The position numbers and the translations under genes are program-made. The notes under the pieces are model-generated. The model ran no database searches. It saw only the letters and a program-made list of their open reading frames with translations, and was not told the DNA's origin. A stretch of DNA of 64,000 nucleotides from Castellaniella sp049650445 (lineage in GTDB: Bacteria; Pseudomonadota; Gammaproteobacteria; Burkholderiales; Burkholderiaceae_B), in the NCBI RefSeq assembly GCF_049650445.1, contig NZ_JBASAD010000036.1, positions 25,491 to 89,490 on the forward strand. The letters are read 5' to 3'. Below, piece by piece: positions 52,514-62,600 of this stretch. The first letter of the stretch is position 1, and each line of letters begins with the position of its first letter.

Positions 52514-54253
52514 TCAGGCCGGGGCTTCGGACGGGGCATCCAGGGAAATCGATCGTTCGACGGCACCGGCCGGCAGGGCCGCATGTGTGGCCAGGACGAC
52601 GGTGCGGCCTCGGGTCGCCCGGGGCAGATCGGCCAGGAATTCTGCTTCCGTGCCGGCGTCCAGACCCGCAGTCGGTTCATCCAGCAACAGAACGTCCGCA
52701 GGCGATAGCAGGACCCGTGCCAGGGCCAGCCGGCGTGCCTGACCGACAGAAAGCCCGGCGCCCGTCTCCCCGATCCAGGTATCCAGGCCGTGCGGCAGGC
52801 TGCGGACGAAGCTGCACAGGCGAGCGGCTTCGAGGGCGTTCCACAGGGCTCCGCCATCGGCGTGCGGATCGCCGATCAGCAGGTTGGTCCGTATCGTGCC
52901 GAGGAATAGCGGCGCGTCCTGAGCCAGCAGGGCGATGCGGCGATGCAAGTCGCCCTGGGCGCAGTTGCGTACGTCGATGCCGCCGAAGCAGATACTGCCT
53001 GCCTGGGGGTCGTCGATGCGCAGCAGCAGGTGAAGCAGGGTGGACTTGCCTGAGCCGCTGATCCCGGTCAGGGCGGTGCGGCTGCCAGGGGGGAAGTCGA
53101 GATCGATGCCGTCCAGGATCACTCTGTCCGGAGCCTCCGGGTAGGCAAAGCGTACGCCCCGGACTTGCAGTGTGCCTGTCTGCGGCAGCTTGACGGGTTT
53201 CGGCGGGTCGTGCAGATCGGATTCCGCGCCCGTGATGGCCTCGATACGGGTCAGCGCCGCAAGTGTCGCGCCCATCCGGGTCGCACCGCGTACGACGGGG
53301 CCTATGGTCTCGAACAGGCCCAGCGCGGCCAGCAGCAATCCGGCCAGCAGGGGGGGCTGCAGCAGGCCGTGTTCGACGGCATCCAGACCTGTCCACAGGA
53401 TGGCCAGCATGGCGGCGCCGGTGGCTGCGTGGATCGCGCTCTGACCGATGGCGCTCAGGCCGGCCTGGGTGTTGCGGGCGCGGGATGCCTGGCTGCAGGC
53501 GGCGTCGAAATGCAGGCGGACGGACGCGGAGAGCGACAGAGCGAGGATGTCCGCATGGCCTTCGACGGCTTCCTGTACCGCGGCTCGCAATTGAGCCGCG
53601 CTGTCCTGCGCCGTCCGGCCCGGCGCCTTGGCCTGGTACAGCAGGACGGCTGGAACCAGCAGGCAGGCGGCCAGGAAGGCCGTGGCGACGATCCAGGCGG
53701 CGGCCGGCAGTTGCCAGACCAGGCAGATCGTCATGACCAACCCCGCCGTCAGGGCGGTCAGCAGCGGGGCCATCAGAGACAGGAATAGTGTATCGAGCGC
53801 GTCCACGTCCGATGTCAGGCGTGCCACCAGATCGCCGGCGCGATAGCGTGCGAGCTGGCGCGGCGACAGGCGGGCCAAGGATCGAAAGAGTGTGCCGCGC
53901 AGTTCCGCGAGCAGGTGCAAGGTCGCCGTATGGCCGGCCAGGCGCTCCGCATAGCGGGCACCGATGCGGATGAACGAGAATCCACGCACCAGAGCCGATG
54001 GCACGAACAGGTTGAAGGCCTGGGCGGCGCTTGCCGAGGCGGCGCCGGCCAGGGCTGCACCGGTCAGGAACCAGCCAGCCACACCCAGCAGGCCTGCCCC
54101 GGCCGCGGCGGTCAGCAGGGCCAGGGCGATGGTGGCGGCCAGGCTCGGCCAATGACGGCGGTAGAGTTGGCGCAAGAGGTGCTGGCGGCTCATCGGGTGA
54201 TCGCCTGGATGGGCTTCCGGAGACAGGCGCCCCGATTGAGAGGGTGGATTCAT
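52514..54253 (-). CDS. cydC: Heterodimeric ABC exporter subunit CydC
   Basis: A 579-residue fused membrane/ATPase subunit of the thiol (cysteine/glutathione) and haem-linked exporter needed to assemble cytochrome bd. Six-helix membrane domain (about 30-320), then Walker A GISGSGKSTLLHLLL, signature LSVGQARRLALARVLL (variant LSVGQ) and Walker B DVLLLDEPTAGLD. The ATG at 54253 overlaps the cydD stop (ATGA). A later ATG at 54193 (MSRQHLLRQL) would give a 559-residue protein starting closer to the usual N-terminus. Confidence 0.9.
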   Translation of the reverse strand: MNPPSQSGRLSPEAHPGDHPMSRQHLLRQLYRRHWPSLAATIALALLTAAAGAGLLGVAGWFLTGAALAGAASASAAQAFNLFVPSALVRGFSFIRIGARYAERLAGHTATLHLLAELRGTLFRSLARLSPRQLARYRAGDLVARLTSDVDALDTLFLSLMAPLLTALTAGLVMTICLVWQLPAAAWIVATAFLAACLLVPAVLLYQAKAPGRTAQDSAAQLRAAVQEAVEGHADILALSLSASVRLHFDAACSQASRARNTQAGLSAIGQSAIHAATGAAMLAILWTGLDAVEHGLLQPPLLAGLLLAALGLFETIGPVVRGATRMGATLAALTRIEAITGAESDLHDPPKPVKLPQTGTLQVRGVRFAYPEAPDRVILDGIDLDFPPGSRTALTGISGSGKSTLLHLLLRIDDPQAGSICFGGIDVRNCAQGDLHRRIALLAQDAPLFLGTIRTNLLIGDPHADGGALWNALEAARLCSFVRSLPHGLDTWIGETGAGLSVGQARRLALARVLLSPADVLLLDEPTAGLDAGTEAEFLADLPRATRGRTVVLATHAALPAGAVERSISLDAPSEAPA

Positions 54254-56010
54254 GCCGTTGCCTCGATGCGGCCGTTGGCAAGCAGGATGCGGCGGGGCAG
54301 TGTTCGTGCGACTGCGGGAGAGTGCGTGACCAGCAGCAAGGTGCGCCCGCGCGCGAAGGAAAGGAGGCCGTCCAGAACGGCTGCGCGAGTGTCGTCGTCC
54401 AGATGGGCGGTCGGCTCGTCGAGCAGGATCAGGCCTGGGTTGCGCAGGTACAGCCGCGCCAGGGCGACGCGCTGTGCCTGTCCTCCGGACAGGCCATGGC
54501 CGCGAGGGTCGATCCTGCTGTCCAGGCCGCGCGGCAGGCGGTCGGCGAATGGGGTCACGCAGGCGCGTCGTGCGGCGTCGGCGACTTCCGCAGGGCTTGC
54601 GTCAGGGCATCCGAGCCGGATGTTGTCGGCAATCGTCCCCTGAAGCAGAAAGGGGCGTTGGCCAATCAGGACGACCTGGTCGCGCAGGTGTGCCTCCGGC
54701 CATTCCGCCAGGGGGCGCTCGTCGAGTTTCAGGGGGCCTTCGGCCGTCCGGAGCCGCGCCAGAATTTCGAGCAGGGTGGTCTTGCCTGCGCCGCTGCTGC
54801 CCAGCAGGGCGACGTGTTCGCCCGCCTGGATCGACAGCGCCAGGCCGTCCAGGATCGGTCCGGTTCGATCCGGCAGGCTCAGCCGCAATGGGCCGGCGTG
54901 TATGGCGATGCCGGCGGCCGGTCCGGGCGGGTGCCGCACATCGGGTGAGCCGATCTGCTGTTCCAGCGGGACCCCGTCGATGGCGGGCAGGGTGCCGAAG
55001 GATTCTTCGATCTGGGCAACGGCGGCTCGTGCGGCGGCGCGGTCGTGGTAGTAGGCGGCGAACTGCCGCAGGGGCGCATAGACTTCGGGCGCCATCAGCA
55101 GGCAGAAGAACCCCGCCTGGAGCGACAGGGCCTGTCCACGCAGGTCCAGGTAGCCCAGGTAGCTCAGGCCGATGTAGACGGCGACGCCCGCCACGCCGAG
55201 CGCAGCGAAGAACTCCAGCACGGCGGAGGACAGGAACGCGATACGCAGGACAGCCAGGGTGCGGGTGCGCAGGATGTCGCTGGCCTCGGCGACCGCTTCG
55301 CTCTCGGCCTCTGCGCGACCGTGCAGTTTCAGGGTGGACAGACCGCGCAAGCGGTCGGCAAAAAACCCCGACAAGCGGGCGAACGTCTTGAGATGATGCC
55401 GGCTGGCCGCTTCCGCACCCCAGCCGACCAGGGCCATGAAGAGCGGAATCAGGGGGGCAGTCGTCAGCAGCAGCAGGCCGGCGACGAGATCGACGGGCAG
55501 GATGATGAGCGAAAATGCGACCGGCAGAATGGCGGCGGCAGCCCCATAAGGCAGGTAGCGAGAAAAATAACCGTCCAGGGCTTCGGTCTGCTCGACCACG
55601 ACGCCCGCCAGTTCACCGGATACCTGACGGCGCGTCCATGCGGGACCGGCCGTCAGCAAAGTGTGCATCAGTGTCCGGCGGACGGCATGCTTGATGCGTT
55701 CCGCCGCCAGAGTGCCCGCCCGCTCCGCCGCCCAGGCCAGCGCTGCGCGGGTCAGGATCAGCAGGGCGATTGCAGCGAGCGGTCCCAACAGCTCGTCGGG
55801 AGCGATTCCCTGGACGAAACCGGCTTCCAGGGCATGCGCCAGCAGCCAGGACTGGAGGACCAGCAGGCCGCCGGCCAGTAGCGGGGCGGCTGTGGCCAGG
55901 GCCAGGGGGAGGCGGGCCAGGTGTGCCAGATCCCGCAGCCATCGGGTCTGGTCCGGTGTCGCGGGCCGGAGTATGGCGGGATCATATTCCAGGCTGGAGC
56001 GACTGTTCAC
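54250..56010 (-). CDS. cydD: Heterodimeric ABC exporter subunit CydD (GTG start)
   Basis: A 586-residue partner of CydC. Six-helix membrane domain (about 30-330) and ATPase domain with Walker A GSSGAGKTTLLEIL, canonical signature LSGGQAQRVALARLYL and Walker B LILLDEPTAHLD. The GTG start at 56010 overlaps the stop of cydX (GTGA), which is why I keep it. CydD and CydC belong to the cyd operon here, consistent with assembly of the bd oxidase. Confidence 0.92.
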   Translation of the reverse strand: MNSRSSLEYDPAILRPATPDQTRWLRDLAHLARLPLALATAAPLLAGGLLVLQSWLLAHALEAGFVQGIAPDELLGPLAAIALLILTRAALAWAAERAGTLAAERIKHAVRRTLMHTLLTAGPAWTRRQVSGELAGVVVEQTEALDGYFSRYLPYGAAAAILPVAFSLIILPVDLVAGLLLLTTAPLIPLFMALVGWGAEAASRHHLKTFARLSGFFADRLRGLSTLKLHGRAEAESEAVAEASDILRTRTLAVLRIAFLSSAVLEFFAALGVAGVAVYIGLSYLGYLDLRGQALSLQAGFFCLLMAPEVYAPLRQFAAYYHDRAAARAAVAQIEESFGTLPAIDGVPLEQQIGSPDVRHPPGPAAGIAIHAGPLRLSLPDRTGPILDGLALSIQAGEHVALLGSSGAGKTTLLEILARLRTAEGPLKLDERPLAEWPEAHLRDQVVLIGQRPFLLQGTIADNIRLGCPDASPAEVADAARRACVTPFADRLPRGLDSRIDPRGHGLSGGQAQRVALARLYLRNPGLILLDEPTAHLDDDTRAAVLDGLLSFARGRTLLLVTHSPAVARTLPRRILLANGRIEATA

Positions 56011-56135
56011 TCAGCGTCCGCAGGGGCCGATGGCGGAGTCTGCGCGCGATCCTCGCGCAGTTCGAACCACATCGCGTTCAGGATGCCGAACGTGCAGGCC
56101 AGGCCCAGGCCGAGAATCCATGAAAAATACCACAT
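56007..56135 (-). CDS. cydX: Cytochrome bd small subunit CydX
   Basis: A 42-residue single-helix protein that stabilises the haem d site of CydAB. I translated it by hand: it begins MWYFSWILGLGLACTF, continues with the conserved LNAMWFEL segment and ends ADAE before the TGA at 56007. GAGGAG stands 6 bases before the ATG at 56135. The MWYFSWILG..LA....ILNAMW pattern is the CydX/YbgT signature. It sits between cydB (10 bp gap) and cydD (4-bp overlap), the standard position. Confidence 0.95.
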   Translation of the reverse strand: MWYFSWILGLGLACTFGILNAMWFELREDRAQTPPSAPADAE

Positions 56136-56145
56136 GCCGGACTCC

Positions 56146-57303
56146 TCAATAGGCGTGGGGGGAAGCGTCGATCGACTCTGCGGTGACCTTGCCGCGCATT
56201 ACGCGGTAGACCCAGGCGGTATAGGCAGTGACGATGGGCAGCAGGATCAGGGTCACGAGCAGCATGATCCACAGGGTGAGGTGGCTGGATGAGGCGTCCC
56301 AGATGGTCAGCCCCGCCGCCGGCTCGCTCGATGAAGGCAGGATGAAGGGGAACAGCGCGAAGCCTGCCGTCAGGATCACGCCGGCGAACGAGGCGGACGA
56401 GGCCAGGAACGCCAGAGGGCCGACCCGGCCGATGGACATCAGCAGCGAGGCGAGCAGCGCCCCGCCCACGCCGGCGGCCGGGGCGAGCCACATCGCGGGC
56501 CAGGTCGTGAAATTGCGCATCCAGCCGCCGGCCTGGAGAGCGACGCTCTTGGCAAGCGGATTGGAGGGCGCAGCGGGATCGATGGCGCTTGTGATGGCAT
56601 GGCCCTGGATGCCGTAGGCCACCCAGAATCCTCCGAGCACGAACAGCGTGATCGACAGCAGGGCCGCCACCGCTCCCCAGCGGCGGGCTCGGGCTGCCAC
56701 CATTCCATCCGTGCGCCAGGCGAGCAGCACGGCGCCGTGCATGGCCACCAGCGCGACGCTGAGGATGCCCGACAGCAGGGCGAAGGGGGAAAACAGTTGG
56801 AAGAAGTGGCCGGTGTAGACGGGGCGCAGGGTGTCCGGGTCGAGGCTTGCGGGCACGCCCAGGATCACGTTGCCCATGGCCACGCCGAATACCAGCGCGG
56901 CGATGGTCCCCGAAAAGCATAGTGCGGCATCCCAATTGCCGCGCCAGCGCGGGCTTTCGAGCTTGCTGCGGTATTTGAAGCCGACGGGCCGCAGGATCAG
57001 CGCCAGCAGAGCCAGCATCATGGCAAGGTAGAAGCCCGAGAAGGACGCCGCATACAGAAGCGGCCAGGCGGCGAAGATGGCCCCGCCTGCCGTGATCAGC
57101 CAGACCTGGTTGCCTTCCCAGACCGGACCGACGAGATTCAGCGCGACGCGCCGTTCGACATCGGTGCGCGCGACGAGGGGCAGCAGCGCCGCTACGCCCA
57201 GATCGAAGCCATCCATGATTGCGAAGCCGATCAGCAGGGCACCCAGCAGGCCCCACCAGATCATGCGCAGCGTGCCGTAGTCCAGAGGAATCAAGGTTTC
57301 CAT
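56146..57303 (-). CDS. cydB: Cytochrome bd ubiquinol oxidase subunit II
   Basis: A 385-residue polytopic subunit of the high-affinity, oxygen-scavenging quinol oxidase. It starts LIPLDYGTLRMIWWGLLGALLIGFAIMDGFDLG and contains GPVWEGNQVWLITAGGAIFAAWP and a final helix with LPIVTAYTAWVYRVMRGKV. The ATG at 57303 has CAGGAGAGAG in front of it and gives the conserved start; the longer open frame is not used. 13 bp separate it from cydA. Confidence 0.96.
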   Translation of the reverse strand: METLIPLDYGTLRMIWWGLLGALLIGFAIMDGFDLGVAALLPLVARTDVERRVALNLVGPVWEGNQVWLITAGGAIFAAWPLLYAASFSGFYLAMMLALLALILRPVGFKYRSKLESPRWRGNWDAALCFSGTIAALVFGVAMGNVILGVPASLDPDTLRPVYTGHFFQLFSPFALLSGILSVALVAMHGAVLLAWRTDGMVAARARRWGAVAALLSITLFVLGGFWVAYGIQGHAITSAIDPAAPSNPLAKSVALQAGGWMRNFTTWPAMWLAPAAGVGGALLASLLMSIGRVGPLAFLASSASFAGVILTAGFALFPFILPSSSEPAAGLTIWDASSSHLTLWIMLLVTLILLPIVTAYTAWVYRVMRGKVTAESIDASPHAY

Positions 57304-57316
57304 TGCTCTCTCCTGT

Positions 57317-58894
57317 TCAAGCCTGCCAGGGAATCCGCGTGGCCATGCCGGAAGCCGTCGGGTCCTGAGGGTGGGGCGCGTCTTTGGGGCCCTTCCGGAC
57401 GGCATGCAGCATGACGCGCACGCCGATCACCAGCAAGGCGGTATACAGCACCAGGAAAATCGTCAGGCTGATGACCAGATCCGTGAGCGTCAGGCCGGAA
57501 GCTGCGTAGTAGGTCGGCAGTACGCCTTCGATGACCCAGGGCTGGCGGCCGTATTCGGCCACGAACCAGCCGCATTCGATGGCCACCCAGGGCAGGGGCA
57601 GGCTCCAGAGGGCGATTTTCAGCAGGCGGGGATTGCTGTCCAGACGCCCGCGCGAAGCGCGCAGGAAGGCGATGGCGAAGAACAGGATCAGATAGAAGCC
57701 GACGGCCACCATGATGCGGAACGTCCAGAACAGCGGCGTCACGCTCGGTACGGTGTCGAGTGCGGCCTGGCTGATCTGGGCGTCCGTCGCTTTGGAGAGG
57801 TCCTGCGTGTAGCGCTTGAGCAGCAGTCCGTAGCCGAGATCGGGCCAGATTTCGGCGAAATGCTTGCGGGCTGCCTGATCGTCCGGATGGGCGCGGATGT
57901 GGCGCAGGGTTTCATAGGCGGTGATGCCGTTGCGTATGCGCGTTTCGGCATGCGCGACCAGTTCGTTGATGCCCTGCATGGGCGTCGTGAGCGAACGCGT
58001 GCCGATGAGGCCCATCACGTAGGGGATTTCCAGCGCGAAATCGTTCTTGCGTTCCGCCTGGTTGGGCACGGCGATCAAATTGAAGTTGGCGGGCGGAGGT
58101 TCGGTCTGCCACATCGATTCGATGGCCGCGATCTTCATCTTCTGGTGTTCCGTGGTCAGGTAGCCGCTCTCGTCGCCCAGCACCACCACGGATAGCGAGG
58201 CGGCCAGCCCGAAGCTGGCGGCCACGACCATTGAGCGCTTGGCCAGGTCGATGTGCCGCTTGCGCAGCAGATACCAGGCGCTGATCGCCATGACGAACAT
58301 GGCGCCCGCCGTGTAGCCGGCGCTGACGGTATGCACGAACTTGGCTTGCGCCACAGGGTTGAACAGCACGGCGGCGAAGTCGGTCATCTCCATGCGCATG
58401 GTGTCGGGATTGAATACTGCGCCGACGGGATTCTGCATCCAGCCGTTGGCGATCAGTATCCAGAGGGCCGAAAGATTCGTGCCCAAAGCGACCAGCCAGG
58501 TCACGATGAGGTGGCCGATTCTGGACAGTCTGTCCCAGCCGAAAAAGAACAGGCCGACGAACGTGGCCTCGAGGAAGAACGCCATGAGTCCTTCGATGGC
58601 CAGCGGCGCGCCGAAGATGTCGCCGACGTAGTGGCTGTAGTAGGCCCAGTTCATGCCGAACTGGAACTCCATGACGATGCCCGTTGCCACGCCGAGCGCG
58701 AAATTGATGCCGAACAGCGAGCCCCAGAATATCGTCATGCGCTTCCAGATCGTGCGGCCGGTCATGACGTAGACGCTTTCCATGATCGCCAGCAGGAAGG
58801 ACAAGCCCAGCGTGAGCGGCACGAACAGGAAATGGTACAGGGCCGTGGCGGCGAACTGGAACCGCGACAGGTTGACGACGTCGAAGTCGATCAT
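57317..58894 (-). CDS. cydA: Cytochrome bd ubiquinol oxidase subunit I
   Basis: A 525-residue haem-bearing subunit. The haem b595 ligand region LSRFQFAATALYHFLFVPLTLGLS is at the N-terminus (His about 21), KFVHTVSAGYTAGAMFV carries the haem b558 His, and the Q-loop between about 250 and 370 is the long (E. coli-like) type with GTRSLTTPMQGINELV. The length is near that of E. coli CydA (522). It overlaps the upstream regulator by 4 bp (ATGA). Confidence 0.96.
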   Translation of the reverse strand: MIDFDVVNLSRFQFAATALYHFLFVPLTLGLSFLLAIMESVYVMTGRTIWKRMTIFWGSLFGINFALGVATGIVMEFQFGMNWAYYSHYVGDIFGAPLAIEGLMAFFLEATFVGLFFFGWDRLSRIGHLIVTWLVALGTNLSALWILIANGWMQNPVGAVFNPDTMRMEMTDFAAVLFNPVAQAKFVHTVSAGYTAGAMFVMAISAWYLLRKRHIDLAKRSMVVAASFGLAASLSVVVLGDESGYLTTEHQKMKIAAIESMWQTEPPPANFNLIAVPNQAERKNDFALEIPYVMGLIGTRSLTTPMQGINELVAHAETRIRNGITAYETLRHIRAHPDDQAARKHFAEIWPDLGYGLLLKRYTQDLSKATDAQISQAALDTVPSVTPLFWTFRIMVAVGFYLILFFAIAFLRASRGRLDSNPRLLKIALWSLPLPWVAIECGWFVAEYGRQPWVIEGVLPTYYAASGLTLTDLVISLTIFLVLYTALLVIGVRVMLHAVRKGPKDAPHPQDPTASGMATRIPWQA

Positions 58895-59454
58895 GATGAA
58901 TTCCCCGAGGGTTTGGGACTGCGAAGCTTGCCGGCGAAATCGAGCACTTTCTGGACCCGGACGCCGAGCTGCATCAGGCTTTGCAGGGTTTCCGGCGGCA
59001 GACGCTGGATTTCATCGAACCAGTCGGAGGACAGTTCGATCAGCTCCAGCATGGTCTGCATGCGCTGGCGGGCGTGTGTCTCGGCCTCGTCCTTGGGTGT
59101 TTCAAGGAGAATGTCGCGCAACAGGCTGAGGGTCGGGTCGATCTCCCGCCTGCGTTTCTCTTCCATGAGCGTGCGAAAGATTTCCCAGACATCGCCCAGC
59201 GACTCGTAGTAATCGCGCCGGTCGCCGACCCGGGGCGCCTGGCGGACCAGGCGCCATGACTGCAGTTCCTTGAGGCCCATGCTGACATTGGACCGCGAGA
59301 ATTTCAATGTCTCGGCGATTTCGTCCGCGTGCACGGGGTGCGGGGCGATGAACAGCAGGGCATATATCTGGCCGACGGTACGATTCACGCCCCAACGGCT
59401 GCCCATTTCGCCGAAGTGCAGGATGAACCGTTCGGATTGAGGTGAGAGAAGCAT
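58891..59454 (-). CDS. GbsR/MarR-type transcriptional regulator of the cyd operon
   Basis: A 187-residue winged-helix regulator of the GbsR group (SERFILHFGEMGSRWGVNRTVGQIYALLF, then ADEIAETLKFSRSNVSMGLKELQSWRLVR as the HTH), followed by a helical dimerisation region. It is the first gene of the leftward operon, its stop overlapping the cydA start by 4 bp. Local autoregulation and control of cydABX-cydDC is therefore likely, with a candidate operator at 59477-59499. The signal it senses is not evident; no cysteine-rich or haem motif is visible. Confidence 0.88.
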   Translation of the reverse strand: MLLSPQSERFILHFGEMGSRWGVNRTVGQIYALLFIAPHPVHADEIAETLKFSRSNVSMGLKELQSWRLVRQAPRVGDRRDYYESLGDVWEIFRTLMEEKRRREIDPTLSLLRDILLETPKDEAETHARQRMQTMLELIELSSDWFDEIQRLPPETLQSLMQLGVRVQKVLDFAGKLRSPKPSGNSS

Positions 59455-59608
59455 GATCCTGGTTTGTTACATCAAATTCAGTATTTACTGAAAATTCAGA
59501 ATAAAACAAATGTAGATCAATTCGGGGGATTTGCCAATACCCCTCTATGGAGTGTGGATATCAAGTAGCGCCCTGCGCCGCGGCAGGGCCCGAGACCGCA
59601 GATGCACG
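59455..59608 (-). promoter_or_regulatory. cyd operon promoter region with triple half-site operator and a GC hairpin
   Basis: AT-rich DNA upstream of the GbsR-type gene. TTCAGTA-TT-TACTGAA (59477-59492) is a perfect 7-bp inverted repeat, and the second half CTGAA is followed two bases later by another TTCAG (59495-59499), giving three alternating half-sites. This is a good candidate binding site for the regulator. Further right, a 7-bp GC stem (GCCCTGC 59570-59576 with GCAGGGC 59583-59589) lies downstream of the large oxidoreductase and may help end its transcript, although it has no U-run. Confidence 0.5.
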
Positions 59609-59635
59609 CGGCGCGAGGTTTTGTTCAGAGGTTCC
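59609..59635. repeat. Solo end of the MITE-like repeat
   Basis: These 27 bp match the reverse complement of 20735-20761 (the left end of the 134-bp element) at 25 positions, differing only at two adjacent bases. The other end of the element is not present nearby, so it is a truncated or partial copy. It abuts the stop codon (59636-59638) of the large FAD/Fe-S oxidoreductase. Confidence 0.75.
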
Positions 59636-62600
59636 CTATACCAGCACCCGCTCGATGCCGCCCGCGTTGGCGGCCTTCACATAATCCGGCATCCAGTTTT
59701 CGCCCAGCAGGTGCTTGGCCATTTCCACCACGATGTAATCGGCCGACAGTCCCGTGTCCTGTTCGTAGCGCGCCAGGCCCTGCAGGCAGGACGGACAGGA
59801 CGTGACCATCTTCACCTCGCCCTGGAAGCCGTCGGCGCGGATGGCGGCGGTGTTCTTCGCCAGTTCTTCCTGCTTGCGGAAACGGATCTGGGTGGACACG
59901 TCCGGTCGCGAGACCGCCAGCGTGCCGGACTCGCCGCAGCAGCGGTCGGTCTTGATCGCATTGTCCGCGCCCAGCAGGGATTTCACCGTCTTCATCGGGT
60001 CCTGCTGCTTCATGGGCGTGTGGCAGGGGTCGTGGTAGATGTAGCGCACGCCTTGCACGCCGGAGATGTCCACGCCTTTTTCCAGCAGGTATTCGTGGAT
60101 GTCGATCAATCGGCAGCCCGGGAAGATCTTGTCGAACTGGTAGCTTTCGAGCTGGTCGTAGCAGGTGCCGCAACTGACCACCACCGTCTTGATGTCCAGG
60201 TAGTTCAGCGTCGTGGCCATGCGGTGGAACAGCACGCGGTTGTCCGTGACCATCTGCTCGGCCTTGTCGGCCAGGCCGTTGCCGCGCTGCGGATAGCCGC
60301 AGCACAGGTAGCCGGGCGGCAGCACCGTTTGCACGCCCACGTGCCACAGCATGGCCTGGGTCGCCAGACCCACCTGGGAAAACAGGCGCTCGGAGCCGCA
60401 GCCCGGGAAATAGAACACGGCTTCGGTATCGGGGGCGGTGGTCGTCGGGTTGCGGATGATCGGGACGATGTTCGGGTCTTCGATGTCCAGCAGCTTGCGG
60501 GCAGTCTGCTTGGGCAGGTTGCCGGGCATTTTCTTGTTGATGAAGTGGATCACCTGCTCGCGCACCGGGGCCTTGCCCACGGTGGCCGGAGGGTGGGCCA
60601 CCTGTTTCTTCGTGGCGGGTGCCAGCAGGTCGTGGGCCAGGCGCTGGGCCTTGTAGCCCATGCCGATCATGGCGGCGCGGGTCGCCTTGATGACGCGCGG
60701 ATCCTTGGCGTTCAGGAAGAACATGGACGCTGCCGTGCCGGGGTTGAAGGATTTTTTCCCCATGCGGCGCAGCAGGGCACGCATTTCCATGGACACGTCG
60801 CCGAAGTCGATGTCCACCGGACAGGGGTTGAAGCACTTGTGGCACAGCGTGCAGTGGTCGCCGACGTCCTCGAATTCTTCCCAGTGGCGGATGCTGACGC
60901 CGCGCCGGGTCTGTTCTTCGTAGAGAAAGGCTTCGATCAGCAGCGAGGTCGCCAGGATCTTGTTGCGCGGCGAATAGAGCAGGTTGGCGCGCGGCACGTG
61001 GGTGGCGCAGACCGGCTTGCACTTGCCGCAGCGCAGGCAGTCCTTGATGGCGTTGGAGATGGCGCCGATCTCGGTGCGCTGCATGATCAGCGATTCGTAG
61101 CCCAGCAGGTTGAAGCTGGGCGTCCAGGCGCGTGACAGATCGGCGCCGGGCATCAGCTTGCCGGCGTTGAAGCGGCCCTCCGGGTCGATGCGGCGCTTGT
61201 AGTCCTGGAAGGGCGCCAGTTCGGCCTCGCTGAGAAATTCGTATTTCGTCAGGCCGATGCCGTGCTCGCCCGAGATCACGCCGTCCAGATCGCGCGCGAT
61301 GCCCATGATGCGGGCCACAGCGTCGTTGGCCTCGCGCAGCATCTCGTAGTCGTCGGAGTTGACGGGGATGTTGGTGTGGACGTTGCCGTCGCCCGCGTGC
61401 ATGTGCAGGGCGACGAAGACCCGGCTTTTCAGGATGCGGTCGTGGGTGGCCTGCAGGCCGGCCAGGACGGCTGCGCATTCGGCGCCCGCGAAATGGCGTT
61501 CCATGGCGCTGCGGATGTCGGTCTTCCAGGAAATCCGCAGGGTGTGATCCTGGACCAGATCGATGATGCGCGCGTCGGGCTGGGCGGTCAGGCGCTCGGC
61601 CAGTTCGGGCCGGCGCGCGTCCAGGCCCAGGGAAGACAGGGTGTCCAGACTGTCGGCCAGCGGCGCGTCCAGGTGATCCAGCAGCCAGGCCCAGCGGCGG
61701 CGTACGGCGGCCAGGGTATCCAAGGCGTCGCGGCGGCGGGCGGACAGGATGGTGTCGCGCGTGTGCTCGGCGTCGTCGGGGTCCTCGGCCTTGCCGATCG
61801 GCAGGTCGCCGTCCAGATAGGTTTCCAGGGCGTCCGCCAGGCGCAGCTTGTTGCGGGTGGACAGCTCGATGTTGATGCGCTCGATGGCGTCGGTGTATTC
61901 GCCCATGCGCGGCAGCGGGATCACCACGTCTTCGTTGATCTTGAAGGCGTTGGTGTGGCGGGCGATGGCGGCGGTGCGGGCACGGTCCAGCCAGAACTTC
62001 TTGCGCGCCTCGGGGCTGGCGGCGATGAAACCTTCGCCGTGGCGTGAATTGGCGATACGCACGACCTCGCTGGCAGCCAGCGCCACGGCGTGCTCGTCGT
62101 CGCCGACGATGTCGCCGATCAGGACCATCTTGGGCAGCACGCCGCGTTTGCTCTTGGTGGCGTAGCCCACGGCGCGCAGGTAACGTTCGTCCAGGTGCTC
62201 CAGGCCGGCCAGCAGCACGCCCTGGGTATGGCCCTGGGTGTCCAGGTAGTGCTTGACTTCGACGATGGAGGGCACGGCCAGTTTGGCCTGGCCGAAGAAT
62301 TCCATGCAGACGGTGCGCGTGTGCGCGGGCATGCGGTGCAGAATCCAGCGCGCAGCGGTGATCAGGCCGTCGCAGCCTTCTTTTTGCACGCCGGGCAGGC
62401 CGGCGAGGAATTTGTCGGTCACGTCCTTGCCCAGGCCGGCCTTGCGAAAGCGCTGGCCTTCGATGGTCAGGATCTCGGTCTTCAGCAGGGTCTGCCCGGG
62501 GCGCTTGGCGCCATCGAACCACTTGAGTTCGAAGCGGACTGCGTCCACTTCGTGGATCTTGCCCAGGTTGTGGTCCAGGCGGGTGACTTCCAGCCAGTGG

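Noticed and set aside
59510..59525. Possible FNR/ANR box upstream of the cyd operon (TTGAT read on the minus strand)
   Set aside because: The first half-site TTGAT is present but the second half reads ATTTG instead of ATCAA, so it is not supported.
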